DNA of 64,000 nt from contig AP025580.1 of NCBI GenBank assembly GCA_022846035.1, positions 682,001-746,000 on the forward strand, in the 5' to 3' direction. Below are positions 35,658 to 45,072 of this stretch, one piece after another. Positions within the stretch are counted from its first letter, which is position 1; each line of letters starts with the position of its first letter. The stretch comes from Christensenellaceae bacterium (GTDB taxonomy: Bacteria > Bacillota > Clostridia > Christensenellales > Christensenellaceae). The notes beneath the pieces were generated by a model. That model had not been told where the DNA came from and ran no database searches. It saw only the letters and a list, made by a program, of their open reading frames with translations. The position numbers and the translations under genes are program-made.

Positions 35658-37103
35658 ATGGGTAAACAAAACGATGGATTCGTCGCGCATATCACACCGC
35701 AAAAAGAGGATTTTTCGCGCTGGTATACGGACGTAATCAAGATGGCGGATATGGTCGATTATTCCGAAGTCAAGGGCTGCATGGTCATCAAGCAGTACGG
35801 CTACGGGATCTGGGAGCTGATACAGCAGCAGATGGACGAACGCTTCAAGGCGACCGGACACAAAAACGCGTATTTCCCGTTGCTCATTCCAAAGCATTTA
35901 CTGGAAAAAGAAGCGGAGCACGTCGAGGGATTCGCGCCTGAGGTGGCGTGGGTCACCAAAGGCGGCATGGAGGAATTGGCGGAGCCGCTTTGTATCCGCC
36001 CGACGTCTGAGACGATCATTTGCTCGATGTATTCCAAATGGGTGCAGAGCTACCGCGACCTGCCGGTGCTTTTAAACCAGTGGTGCAACGTGCTGCGCTG
36101 GGAAAAGAGCACGCGCCCGTTTTTGCGCACGTCTGAATTTTTGTGGCAGGAGGGGCACACGGTGCATGCCACGCAGGAGGAAGCGGAGGCGGAGACAGAG
36201 AAGATGCTCGGCGTATACCGCGAGTTCATGGAAAACGTGCTGGCGATTCCGGTGATCGCGGGGCGCAAGAGCGAAAAGGAAAAGTTTGCGGGCGCGGACC
36301 ATACGTACACCGTGGAAGCGATGATGCAAGACGGCAAGGCGCTTCAGATGGGCACGTCGCATAATTTGGGACAGAATTTTGCCAAAGGGTTCGACATCCG
36401 GTTTTTGGATAAGGACGGGCAGTTAAAATATGCTTATCAAACCTCGTGGGGCACTTCCACGCGCATGATCGGCGGGCTGATTATGGTGCACGGCGACGAA
36501 CGCGGACTGAAATTACCGCCGCGCGTAGCGCCTATCCAGTGCGTGATCGTGCCTGTCGCGGCGCACAAGGAGGGCGTAATGGAAAAAGCTGAAGAGCTGG
36601 CGGCGCGGCTTAAGGAGGCGGGTATCCGCACAGAGCTTGACGACCGCGACCAAAGCCCGGGCTGGAAGTTTAACGAGTGGGAACTGAAAGGCGTGCCCGT
36701 GCGTCTCGAGATCGGGCCGCGGGATTTAGAAGCGGGTAAATGCATGCTCGCGCGCAGAGACACGTACGAAAAAGAGGCGTATCCCCTGGAGAATATCGCG
36801 CTTACGGTGGAAGAGCTGCTTCAAAAGATACAGGTAAACATGCTGGAGACGGCGCGCAAATACCGCGAGGAACACACATTTGACGCGAGAAACTGGGAAG
36901 AGTTCATCGAAGGCGTGGAAACGGGGCACGGTTTTGTACGCGCGATGTGGTGCGGGCAGACGGAGTGCGAGGAAGCGATCAAGGAAAAGACGGGTATCAC
37001 CACGCGCTGCATGCCGTTCGACGGGCAGAAAAACTTAGGCGAAGTATGCGTACACTGCGGCAAACCCGCGAAGCAGATGATGTATTTCGCGAAATCCTAT
37101 TGA
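35658..37103 (+). CDS. proS: Prolyl-tRNA synthetase (short, archaeal/eukaryotic-like type)
   Basis: ProRS, 481 residues, charges tRNA-Pro. It is the short form without the editing insertion, with a C-terminal zinc-type domain (CGQTECEEAIKEKTG, then CVHCGKPA) ending in an aromatic residue. Class II motifs are LCIRPTSETII, FLRTSEFLWQEGHT and GGLIMVHGDERG. The ATG at 35658 has AAAGGAG 8 bases upstream; an in-frame upstream start is not supported. Confidence 0.97.
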   Translation: MGKQNDGFVAHITPQKEDFSRWYTDVIKMADMVDYSEVKGCMVIKQYGYGIWELIQQQMDERFKATGHKNAYFPLLIPKHLLEKEAEHVEGFAPEVAWVTKGGMEELAEPLCIRPTSETIICSMYSKWVQSYRDLPVLLNQWCNVLRWEKSTRPFLRTSEFLWQEGHTVHATQEEAEAETEKMLGVYREFMENVLAIPVIAGRKSEKEKFAGADHTYTVEAMMQDGKALQMGTSHNLGQNFAKGFDIRFLDKDGQLKYAYQTSWGTSTRMIGGLIMVHGDERGLKLPPRVAPIQCVIVPVAAHKEGVMEKAEELAARLKEAGIRTELDDRDQSPGWKFNEWELKGVPVRLEIGPRDLEAGKCMLARRDTYEKEAYPLENIALTVEELLQKIQVNMLETARKYREEHTFDARNWEEFIEGVETGHGFVRAMWCGQTECEEAIKEKTGITTRCMPFDGQKNLGEVCVHCGKPAKQMMYFAKSY

Positions 37104-37113
37104 GGAGGCTGTT

Positions 37114-37506
37114 ATGGCGGAGGTTCGGTACTTTTCAAAATCGGGCAATACGAAGATGATCGCCGAGGCGATCGCGGTGGCGGCGGGCGTAGGAGCAAAG
37201 GACATCGGCGAGCCTGTCAAAGCAGGAACAGACATCCTTTTTTTGGGCGGGGCGGTGTACGCGTTCCATATCGCGGGCAAGCTGAAGAAGTTTATTAAGA
37301 CGCTTCCGCCGCAGCTGAGCGGCAAGGTCGCCGTGTTCAGTACGGCCGGAAACCCGTCCGGCGCTTCGCACCTGATCAAAAAGCAGCTTATGAAACGCGG
37401 AATTACGCCTATTGAGCGGGAGTTCCACTGCGTGGGCGGTCTGGCATCGGACGAGACGGTGCAAAAACAGGCGGCGGATTTTGCGCGGGATATACTGGGG
37501 AAGTAG
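37114..37506 (+). CDS. Flavodoxin-like protein
   Basis: A 130-residue flavodoxin-fold protein. The FMN phosphate loop is YFSKSGNTKMIAEAI at the N-terminus, and a second flavin loop is likely at FLGGAVYAFHIAGKL. It lies 10 bases after proS with a GAGGAGG site inside the end of proS, so the two are co-transcribed. The electron partner is not indicated. Confidence 0.88.
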   Translation: MAEVRYFSKSGNTKMIAEAIAVAAGVGAKDIGEPVKAGTDILFLGGAVYAFHIAGKLKKFIKTLPPQLSGKVAVFSTAGNPSGASHLIKKQLMKRGITPIEREFHCVGGLASDETVQKQAADFARDILGK

Positions 37507-37528
37507 GCGGGCGAAGCGGCGCGTATCC

Positions 37529-37584
37529 ATGTCCTCAAAAGTCCGGAAGATGTCCTCAAAAGTCTGTCCTGGGCGTGGTATGAT
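37529..37584 (+). promoter_or_regulatory. Shared control region of gene A1: two direct repeats and extended -10
   Basis: ATGTCCTCAAAAGTC occurs at 37529-37543 and again at 37550-37564, 21 bases apart (two helical turns). Fourteen bases later stands TGGTATGAT, an extended -10 (TATGAT at 37579) without a -35 match. The same layout precedes A2, A3 and A4, pointing to activator-dependent transcription. Confidence 0.78.
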
Positions 37585-37605
37585 GGGATTGTAGAAAAAT
37601 ATGTG

Positions 37606-37633
37606 AAAGAGCACAGAAACGTGCTCTTTTTTT
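37606..37633 (+). terminator. Leader terminator of gene A1
   Basis: AAAGAGCAC, a 6-base loop and GTGCTCT run into a T tract, about 15 bases after the predicted transcript start and 25 bases before the A1 start codon. Stem conserved, loop variable among the four copies. Confidence 0.82.
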
Positions 37634-37658
37634 ATGCAGAAAAAAGGGGGAAATCAAA

Positions 37659-39611
37659 ATGATGAACAATCAGTCAAAGGACGCGGACAGCAAGGCGCGG
37701 GCCCGCGCGGAACAACGCAGGAAAGAAGAGGAACGCCGGAGGAAAGCGGAAGAAGAGCGGCGCAGGCGGGAAGCGGAGCGTAAGGCGGAGGAGGAACGGC
37801 GCAGGCGGGAAGCGGAGCGTAAGGCGGAGGCGCAGCGGCGCGCTCGGGAGGAAGAACGCAAGCGGAAAGAGGAGCAAGCGCGGCAGGAGGCGCTGGAAGC
37901 GGCCCAAAGCGGCTGGCAGCCGCCGCAGGCACAAAACCGGGAGCAGGCGCGGACAGGCACAAAGCCGCCCGCCTCCCAATTGGAGCAATGGCAGCCGAAT
38001 ACCATACGTAAAGCCACGGAAAAAGACGCCCCGCAGTCGGCCCAAAGCGGTTGGCAGCCGAATACCATACGTAAAATTAGCGAAGAAGCTATGGAAAAAC
38101 AGCAGCCGAAAGAGGCGGAGACGCGGATGGCGGGCAAAGCAAAGCCGCAGGCTAGCCCATACACGAGGACGCTGATGGATAATGTGCTCGCGCATGAGGG
38201 GAATACGGACGACCCGTTTTTAATGGAACTGAACAGCGATAGCTGGGAGCGGGAATACAAGGACGGCAGGACAAAGGCGTTCAAGGACGCGGTAGAGCGG
38301 TTGGCGGACCAGCTTATGACGGGCAAAACAAAGCCGGAGGAAGCGGTTCCCGCCCGTGAGGAAAGAGAAACGGCCGTTACAAGCGGAGACCTGGCGGACC
38401 CGTTTTTGCAGGGGCTGTTTGGGGAGCAGGAACTGAAAGATGAGTTTGTGAAAGGGCAGCTTAAACAGTTCGCGCCCGCGCTGGAGAAGCGGATAGCACA
38501 GCTGCGGGAGAAAGTGAGCGGGCAGACGGAGGAGGAGCAAAAAGATACGGCGTATGGAACGAATATGGTGTATACTATGAATAAAGATGACGCGTGGCCC
38601 ACGCGGGAGGAGCTGATAACGGGCAGGACGGAGATCGATCCACGGATGGCGGGGAACGTCAGGCAGGAAATTCCGTCAAGGTTTGACGTTGGTTCGGCGG
38701 GGAATATCATGCAGCCGATGTCGGCGCAGGTGAGCAATCCGCCGCAGGGGAACGATAAAACTTCGACGGAGGCGGCGCAGTTTGGGTGGCAGCCGCCGCA
38801 GCAGGAGAGCGCGGAAGACAAAACCTCGACGGAGGGCGCGCAGTTTGGATGGCAGCCGCCGCAGCAGGAGAACGCGGAAGACAAAACCTCGACGGAGGGC
38901 GCGCAGTTCGGATGGCAGGCGCCGCAGCAAGGGAACGCGGAAACGCAGATTGTGGAGCATACATCTACTGGCGAGGAAAAAGAAACAAAGGTATCTGATA
39001 CAAAAGGAATTGGAGAGATCTCCACACAGGATATCCTTAACAAATATAACCCTTATCCAAAAGCGATGGCACCGCTGGTTATGCCGAAAGGGAATGCGGA
39101 TAATGATCCTAAAAATACTTTAGATAATAAAGCAAAAGTGGTCGGAGTTCTTGACAGGATTTTAGGTGATGACCGCCAAGGGAATCAAATCAAAGATATA
39201 ATCAGAGATGGAAATCTTAGTGGTGACCTTGCAAATGTACAGGTAATTGATATTAAAGAGTTTTCGATAAATGACAAAGAAGCACGGGAGCTGCAACAAG
39301 CTGAAGATAAACAAAGAGATGCTTTGCATGCGATCGGAACCGCTGGATTTGATGTCCTTACATATGGGATAGGCGGGAGAATAGTCGAGGGTGCTAAATG
39401 GGTATCGTCCGTTATACCTATGCTTGTCGAAAATACGATGAAAACAGAAGAAGCAACAGGCGGAGATTATATTGAGGCGACGGTCATGGTCGACGGAATA
39501 AAAAATGACAACGGAGTTACTATAGTTCCGCCGCAATATATTACATTTAGAATATGTATGAATGACCTGAATAATCAGACACTCAATTATATTATCACGA
39601 GGGATGTATAA
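37659..39611 (+). CDS. A1: constant-N/variable-C phage-region protein (candidate polymorphic toxin)
   Basis: A 650-residue protein without signal peptide. Residues 1-20 (MMNNQSKDADSKARARAEQ) are shared by A1-A4. An Arg/Glu/Lys-rich coiled coil runs to about 82. Modules with SGWQPPQ or WQPNTIRK follow, then a conserved middle (LADPFLQGLFGEQELKDEF; AYGTNMVYTM; ITGRTEIDPRMAGN) and three 21-residue repeats of DKTSTE-AQFGWQPPQQ at about 366-428. After ETQIV (about 433) the protein changes to an AT-richer, unrelated C-terminus with a Gly-rich hydrophobic stretch (about 560-590) and a beta-rich end. I do not recognise this C-terminus. A three-helix membrane protein follows 11 bases later. A toxin role is inference from architecture. 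Confidence 0.8.
   Translation: MMNNQSKDADSKARARAEQRRKEEERRRKAEEERRRREAERKAEEERRRREAERKAEAQRRAREEERKRKEEQARQEALEAAQSGWQPPQAQNREQARTGTKPPASQLEQWQPNTIRKATEKDAPQSAQSGWQPNTIRKISEEAMEKQQPKEAETRMAGKAKPQASPYTRTLMDNVLAHEGNTDDPFLMELNSDSWEREYKDGRTKAFKDAVERLADQLMTGKTKPEEAVPAREERETAVTSGDLADPFLQGLFGEQELKDEFVKGQLKQFAPALEKRIAQLREKVSGQTEEEQKDTAYGTNMVYTMNKDDAWPTREELITGRTEIDPRMAGNVRQEIPSRFDVGSAGNIMQPMSAQVSNPPQGNDKTSTEAAQFGWQPPQQESAEDKTSTEGAQFGWQPPQQENAEDKTSTEGAQFGWQAPQQGNAETQIVEHTSTGEEKETKVSDTKGIGEISTQDILNKYNPYPKAMAPLVMPKGNADNDPKNTLDNKAKVVGVLDRILGDDRQGNQIKDIIRDGNLSGDLANVQVIDIKEFSINDKEARELQQAEDKQRDALHAIGTAGFDVLTYGIGGRIVEGAKWVSSVIPMLVENTMKTEEATGGDYIEATVMVDGIKNDNGVTIVPPQYITFRICMNDLNNQTLNYIITRDV
38754..38942 (+). 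repeat. Three 63-bp in-frame repeats in A1
   Basis: Each codes for DKTSTE-(A/G)AQFGWQ(P/A)PQQ-x-(S/N)AE, 21 residues. The same unit occurs three times in A3 and about once in A2 and A4. Confidence 0.88.
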
Positions 39612-39622
39612 AGGAGTAATAT

Positions 39623-40072
39623 ATGAAACATGATAAGCTGACTTTTTGGGAATTTACTTTCTTGGGATTGTTAGAATGGAATTACTTTGAAAGTAAGGGT
39701 GATCGCAAATTTTCTTGCAAAAACATCGATAGGGTACGAACGCTCGCTAAGGGTATGGACTATATCATTATAATATGCATGAGCGCGATTTTAATTGCCT
39801 TGCAAGTAAACGGTGTTTCAGAAATGCTGTTTGGCAGTATGACAAATTTCAAGACGGTGGGGACGTTGTTTTTGGCAGCAAATTTAACGACGGTCGTTTT
39901 TTATGGACGTATATTGATATCGTATTTTCCTTATCGGGCAGGAGTATTCATTACTATCCCGAGAGATGAAGAATTGTCCTTAAAAGCTAAACGGCAAAAA
40001 ATAGTGCTGAGTATACTAAACTGGATTCCGATTATTCTTTGGGTATGGATTCTACTTGCAGTGAGCATCTGA
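39623..40072 (+). CDS. Three-helix membrane protein following A1 (candidate immunity protein)
   Basis: A 149-residue protein not matched to a family. Membrane segments lie at about 47-66, 78-100 and 127-148; both tails are polar. AAAGGAG precedes the ATG and A1 ends 11 bases upstream, so the two are co-translated. Its AT-rich composition matches the C-terminal part of A1, not its N-terminal part, suggesting the two moved together. Partner or immunity function for A1 is inferred from position. Confidence 0.68.
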   Translation: MKHDKLTFWEFTFLGLLEWNYFESKGDRKFSCKNIDRVRTLAKGMDYIIIICMSAILIALQVNGVSEMLFGSMTNFKTVGTLFLAANLTTVVFYGRILISYFPYRAGVFITIPRDEELSLKAKRQKIVLSILNWIPIILWVWILLAVSI

Positions 40073-40217
40073 TATTTCCCGTCCCATGTCCGTAAAAAAC
40101 CATAGGGGTAAGGTGAATGGAACGCCTCCATCGCAGCCAAAGCCTGAAGGAACGATTTCCAGCGAAACGATAATAAAATATACAACGGGATATTAATCAA
40201 TTAAAGGAGTAACGGCG

Positions 40218-41027
40218 ATGAAAAGGGAAACGCGCGAGGGGCTTATCATAGCGGGATCGGTCATAGGGGGGATCGCGGCGGCGATCGTTGTACTGGTGGT
40301 GTTGAGCGGCATGGGCGTGATCGAATTTTTGCGTCCGAACCTGATCTTTGATACCTATAAGGGAAAGCCGGTCTACCAGGAACTGGGCGCCGAGGAAGAC
40401 AGCAGATGGGCGGACATCGTGATCGACGGGGAATTGTATACGCACCGGAACCAAACGCCGTGGCGGGCAAAAGCGGTAGGGGAAATCATCGGCTATGGCA
40501 ACTATATGGGGGGCGCTACGCTGCGCGCCTTAAGGGATGATCCGAACAGGGATTATTTGCAGTTGGATACGCAGTGGGGAACAGGGATATACAGCGAGCT
40601 TTACCGCCGCGCCTCGATTGATCCGCCGGAGGTAACGGCGGAGACAATAAGTAAAGTACAGTTCTATGATGGAAAAACGATGTTCCCGAGCGAATTTACG
40701 GAAGAATTACGCAGCGGCCGCGAAGTGACATACGAGACGACGGACAAGGCGGCGATCGCGGCGTTTCTTGAAGAAACCGCCGATCCAGAACGCGAAATTA
40801 ACGCGCAAGAGGCTGGAGAATATGCGGTCGGTATGTTGGTTTTTTTGAGCGACGAATATCCTATGTTGGAATATTTTATTCGTGTTACGCAGGCAAGCGA
40901 TGGGACGTATAGCGTAGGAGGATTGTTTGCGGCGGAGGATGAGGAAGGAAAGACAAAAATACATGTGAATGGAGTGATGGAAATATCTCCGGAGGTCATC
41001 GAGCCGTTGCTTGGACGGCAGGAGTAA
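40218..41027 (+). CDS. Single-pass membrane protein, first of a tandem paralogous pair
   Basis: A 269-residue protein with a short basic N-terminus, one membrane helix at about 10-30 and a long extracytoplasmic part. Residues 1-147 are almost identical to those of the next gene, including FDTYKGKPVYQELGAEEDSR and WRAKAVGEIIGYGNYMGG. From about 148 to 250 the two differ, and they agree again at the end (SPxxxEPLLGRQE). AAAGGAG upstream. I do not recognise the family. It lies behind A1 and its membrane partner. Confidence 0.72.
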   Translation: MKRETREGLIIAGSVIGGIAAAIVVLVVLSGMGVIEFLRPNLIFDTYKGKPVYQELGAEEDSRWADIVIDGELYTHRNQTPWRAKAVGEIIGYGNYMGGATLRALRDDPNRDYLQLDTQWGTGIYSELYRRASIDPPEVTAETISKVQFYDGKTMFPSEFTEELRSGREVTYETTDKAAIAAFLEETADPEREINAQEAGEYAVGMLVFLSDEYPMLEYFIRVTQASDGTYSVGGLFAAEDEEGKTKIHVNGVMEISPEVIEPLLGRQE

Positions 41028-41033
41028 ACAGCG

Positions 41034-41831
41034 ATGAAAAGGGAAACGCGCAGGGGGCTTATCATAGCGGGATCGGTCATAGGGGGGATCGCGGCGGCGA
41101 TCGTTGTGCTGGTGGTGTTGAGCGGCATGGGCGTGATCGAGTTTTTGCGTCCGAACCTGATCTTTGATACCTATAAGGGAAAGCCGGTCTACCAGGAACT
41201 GGGCGCCGAGGAGGACAGCAGATGGTCGGACATCGTGATCGACGGGGAACTGTATACGCACCGGAACCAAACGCCGTGGCGGGCAAAAGCGGTAGGGGAA
41301 ATCATCGGCTATGGCAACTATATGGGGGGCGCTACGCTGCGCGCCTTAAGGGACGATCCGAACAGGGACTTTTTGCAGTTGGATACGCAGTGGGGAACAG
41401 GGATATACAGCGAGCTTTACCGCCGCGCCTCGATCGATTCGCCGCCGGTGGATGAGCAAACGGTGGATGAGATCAGATTTTATCAAGGTGAGGACGATTA
41501 TGAGGATACATTTAAAGAGAAAACTGAGATGCGGCTTTTGGGTTTAACGCGCGACAAAGCAGAGATCAAGCAAGTGATTGATGAAATGAAAATGCGGGAT
41601 GGTGTCGATCCATTAGGCGCGGGGCCCAGCGAATATTTGGGAATATTGCAATTTTTAAGTGATGAGTATCCGATGCTGGAGTGTTCATTTACCGTATGGT
41701 ACGGTAGCACAAATGAATATGAACTTTTAAATGCGGTTGAAGATGATGGAGCAAGATTTATCCAGAATCCTTATAACATTGTAAGAGTATCACCCAAAAT
41801 ATTGGAGCCGCTGCTTGGACGGCAGGAGTAA
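41034..41831 (+). CDS. Single-pass membrane protein, second of the tandem pair
   Basis: A 265-residue paralogue of the preceding gene, starting 6 bases after it. The first 147 residues differ at only a few positions (for example Glu7 to Arg), then the sequence switches to a different, AT-richer stretch, ending ILEPLLGRQE. The nearly identical 5' halves indicate recent duplication or gene conversion with exchange of the downstream part. A third copy is cut off after nine codons at 41837. Confidence 0.72.
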   Translation: MKRETRRGLIIAGSVIGGIAAAIVVLVVLSGMGVIEFLRPNLIFDTYKGKPVYQELGAEEDSRWSDIVIDGELYTHRNQTPWRAKAVGEIIGYGNYMGGATLRALRDDPNRDFLQLDTQWGTGIYSELYRRASIDSPPVDEQTVDEIRFYQGEDDYEDTFKEKTEMRLLGLTRDKAEIKQVIDEMKMRDGVDPLGAGPSEYLGILQFLSDEYPMLECSFTVWYGSTNEYELLNAVEDDGARFIQNPYNIVRVSPKILEPLLGRQE

Positions 41832-41836
41832 CAGCG

Positions 41837-41913
41837 ATGAAAAGGGAAACGCGCGAGGGGCTTAGGCAGGAGGATAAAGCAAAAGGCACGTGAGCTTCAA
41901 CCAGTCGTGGTAT
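41837..41913 (+). pseudogene. Truncated third copy of the paralogous gene, joined to a 49-bp repeat
   Basis: ATGAAAAGGGAAACGCGCGA and the bases to 41864 repeat the start of the two preceding genes. At about 41865 the sequence jumps to GGCAGGAGGATAAAGC...GTGGTAT, which recurs with two mismatches at 48811-48859 before the lipoprotein gene. The reading frame closes soon after, so this is a recombination scar. Confidence 0.8.
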
Positions 41914-41938
41914 CCAAGTGGATTGAGCAGAAAAAATG

Positions 41939-41983
41939 AAAACAGCCGATTCTGTATTTTTGTATGGAATTGACTGTTTTTTT
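41939..41983 (+). terminator. Terminator before eno
   Basis: AAAACAG-CGATTC pairs with GAATTG-CTGTTTT (one mismatch, one G-U pair, 14-base loop) and ends in seven T. It separates the A1 cassette from eno. Confidence 0.75.
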
Positions 41984-42019
41984 GCGCCTGTTTTTGGGTA
42001 TGAATGGAGCAGAGAATGA

Positions 42020-43315
<1,296 letters not shown>

Positions 43316-43330
43316 TAATTAGCAGGCAAT

Positions 43331-43365
43331 AAAAAAGGACTGGGCCTTTGCTCAGTCCTCTTTTT
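43331..43365. terminator. Bidirectional terminator between eno and the phage repressor
   Basis: AAAAAAGGACTG pairs with CAGTCCTCTTTTT around GGCCTTTGCT. T runs on both strands suit convergent genes; the repressor stop codon lies inside it. Confidence 0.85.
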
Positions 43366-43702
43366 GTTCCTTGCCATGCTCGCGCTTGTATTTGCGCCTG
43401 GCGTAGATGGCGACGATCTCGTCGATCTCGGCGCGCTCGTCCTCGCTTAAATCGGAATATCCGACCGGAGAGGACAGGCCTACTGTCATTTGATCCACGG
43501 GATACGGTACGTCGATACGCCCCAAAAGGTAATCGACAGACACGTCAAAATAATCGGCCACCTTATCCAGCTTATCGCCGGAGGGAGAGCTTGCGTCCCA
43601 CTTGCGTATCGTTCCCTGGCCAAACCCCAATTCACGCTCGAGGGCCGCGAAATTGGTTTTGTTCTTCCGGCACAGTTGACGGATGCGTTCCGTAAGTTCC
43701 AT
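43352..43702 (-). CDS. Xre-family phage repressor (CI-like)
   Basis: A 116-residue protein with an N-terminal helix-turn-helix (NFAALERELGFGQGTIRKW, then DKLDKVADYFDVSVDYLLGR) and a Glu/Lys-rich tail. It is transcribed away from the phage genes, separated from them by 191 bases with several operator-like sites. This is the standard place of a lysogeny repressor. The start is ATG at 43702 with AAGGTG upstream. Confidence 0.88.
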   Translation of the reverse strand: MELTERIRQLCRKNKTNFAALERELGFGQGTIRKWDASSPSGDKLDKVADYFDVSVDYLLGRIDVPYPVDQMTVGLSSPVGYSDLSEDERAEIDEIVAIYARRKYKREHGKEQKED

Positions 43703-43725
43703 TTTTTTGGCTCACCTTACTAGAT

Positions 43726-43863
43726 GGCAAATTTTCCAAAAATAAAGATTGACAAAAGGAATATTTACCATTATAATGAGCATTGAGAGGAAAATATACC
43801 ATTTACCCCATTAAAATAAACGATATTCCAAACAATACTTGTTTCAATAATAGAATATTTTCC
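43726..43863. promoter_or_regulatory. Phage repressor operators and early promoter
   Basis: A perfect promoter, TTGACA (43749-43754), 17 bases, TATAAT (43772-43777), drives the + strand genes. Similar palindromic sites surround it: GGCAAATTTTCC (43726), GGAATATTTACC (43758, inside the promoter spacer), GGAAAATATACC (43789), and GAATATTTTCC (43853, reverse orientation). CGATATTCC at 43821 may be a half site. Binding of the Xre repressor would block the early promoter. Confidence 0.8.
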
Positions 43864-43893
43864 TCTCCATGTCAATAGAAAGAAGGGAAAAAT

Positions 43894-44097
43894 GTGATTA
43901 CTACGCTATATTTTAAGAATGGGCGGTTTGGCTTTATCAGGAAGCATACCGAGCTTGAACGCCTGATCGGCGAGGTCAGGGAACTGGCGCACGATTACCG
44001 GCTGCAAAGCGTGGAAGTCCGGATCGCCACCGACGGGGAGCAGAGCGGAGCGCCGCCAGTGGCGGAAAGAGCGGCGGTAAGGGAGGACGAGAGATGA
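43894..44097 (+). CDS. Small early phage-region protein
   Basis: A 67-residue protein of unknown function, the first gene under the operator-controlled promoter. It starts with GTG at 43894 (AGAAGGG upstream); the overlapping ATG at 43892 meets a stop at once. Basic N-terminal half (FKNGRFGFIRKHTELERL), acidic end. It overlaps the next gene by ATGA. Confidence 0.6.
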   Translation: MITTLYFKNGRFGFIRKHTELERLIGEVRELAHDYRLQSVEVRIATDGEQSGAPPVAERAAVREDER

Positions 44098-44261
44098 TTC
44101 GGGAAATAGCTGACGCGCCGTATATCGCGCGGGCGATGGGTACGGGCAACAATACGATGTGGCGGGAGCGGGAAGAGGCGGCAGGTGACCGTCCTTTGAC
44201 GCTGCGGCAAAAAGCGATGGAAAAGGGAGTAAGGCGGCATGGCGCGAAAACGAATGATTGA
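44094..44261 (+). CDS. Small phage-region protein, 55 residues
   Basis: An open frame of 55 codons coupled to the preceding gene by an ATGA overlap and overlapping the start of the next gene by 23 bases. It begins MIREIADAPYIARAMGTG. No family recognised. The tight coupling on both sides is the main support. Confidence 0.5.
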   Translation: MIREIADAPYIARAMGTGNNTMWREREEAAGDRPLTLRQKAMEKGVRRHGAKTND

Positions 44262-44940
44262 CCCGGGGATCTGGCAGAGCGAGGATTTCGCCAAGCTGTC
44301 CACGCTTTCCAAGCTTGTGTTCATCGGATTGTTTTCCAACGCGGACGACGAGGGGCGCGGGCGGGCAAACACACTGTATTTGAAATCGATATTATTTCCT
44401 TATGACGAAAAATTAAGGGCGGCCGACATGGAAAAGACGCTGGAGGAGATAGCTTCACACATGTCCGTCACCTTTTATACGCATGACGAAAAGGAATATT
44501 ATGTGCTCGAAAGCTGGAAAAGCTTCCAGACGATCAACAAGCCCACGGCTTCCAAAATCCCGCTGCCGGACGGCTACCGTAGTACTGCGGTAGGGCTACC
44601 GCCTAATCAGAAAAGAGAAGAAAAGAAAGAAACAGAAGAGAAGAAAGAGCTCGCGCGCCCTTCCCTTGAGCAGATACGGGAATACTGCGCACAGCGCAAA
44701 AACAAGGTGGACGCGCAGCAGTTTTACGATTTTTACGAATCTAAGGGCTGGATGATCGGCAAGGCGAGGATGCGCGACTGGAAAGCGTCGGTGCGCACGT
44801 GGGAACGGCGTATGGAGACGGGCAAAAAAGAGGATAAGCACGCGTTTGCGCAGAGGGAGTATACCGAGGAACAGCGTTTGAGGCGGGAGGCGGAAAGCTA
44901 TGCGGAGCTGGAGAGGCTGTACGGCGGCAAAAACAAATGA
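44239..44940 (+). CDS. Phage replication protein (replisome organiser-like)
   Basis: A 233-residue protein. The N-terminal half resembles the winged-helix domain of phage replication initiators (MIDPGIWQSEDFAKLSTLSK, LFSNADDEGRG). A charged linker of about 20 residues follows, then SLEQIREYCAQRKNKVDAQQ and FYESKGWMIGKARMRDWKAS, a C-terminal helical domain common in phage DnaD-like proteins. It probably loads the host helicase on phage DNA. GGGAGTAAGG upstream. Confidence 0.78.
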   Translation: MARKRMIDPGIWQSEDFAKLSTLSKLVFIGLFSNADDEGRGRANTLYLKSILFPYDEKLRAADMEKTLEEIASHMSVTFYTHDEKEYYVLESWKSFQTINKPTASKIPLPDGYRSTAVGLPPNQKREEKKETEEKKELARPSLEQIREYCAQRKNKVDAQQFYDFYESKGWMIGKARMRDWKASVRTWERRMETGKKEDKHAFAQREYTEEQRLRREAESYAELERLYGGKNK

Positions 44941-44960
44941 CCCCCGGCCGGCTTTTGACT

Positions 44961-45041
44961 GGCAAGGGGTCAGCGTTGGTAGAACATCGGCTCTACCTCC
45001 TGTATATGATTATCCCGCATCTTGGGATGTGGGGTCTTGCC
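44961..45041 (+). ncRNA. Cloverleaf-like, tRNA-resembling element of unknown function
   Basis: GGCAAGG (44961-44967) can pair with TCTTGCC (45035-45041), enclosing GGTAGA-N8-TCTACC (44978-44997) and ATCCC-N7-GGGAT (45012-45028). The part GTTGGTAGAACATCGGCT resembles a tRNA D-arm, but the T-loop lacks TTCGA and spacing is wrong for a working tRNA. It lies between the replication gene and the 3D-domain gene. Confidence 0.35.
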
Positions 45042-45072
45042 TATAGAATAAACGCTCTGGGGGATGTTAAAC

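Noticed and set aside
37529-37594. The direct repeats can be read as a short frame MSSKVRKMSSKV
   Set aside because: It ends at different places in the copies, has no ribosome site, and overlaps promoter-like sequence; operator function fits better.
38754-38942. Regular 63-bp repeats considered as a CRISPR-like array
   Set aside because: They are in frame, adjacent without spacers, and code for a conserved peptide in all four A proteins.
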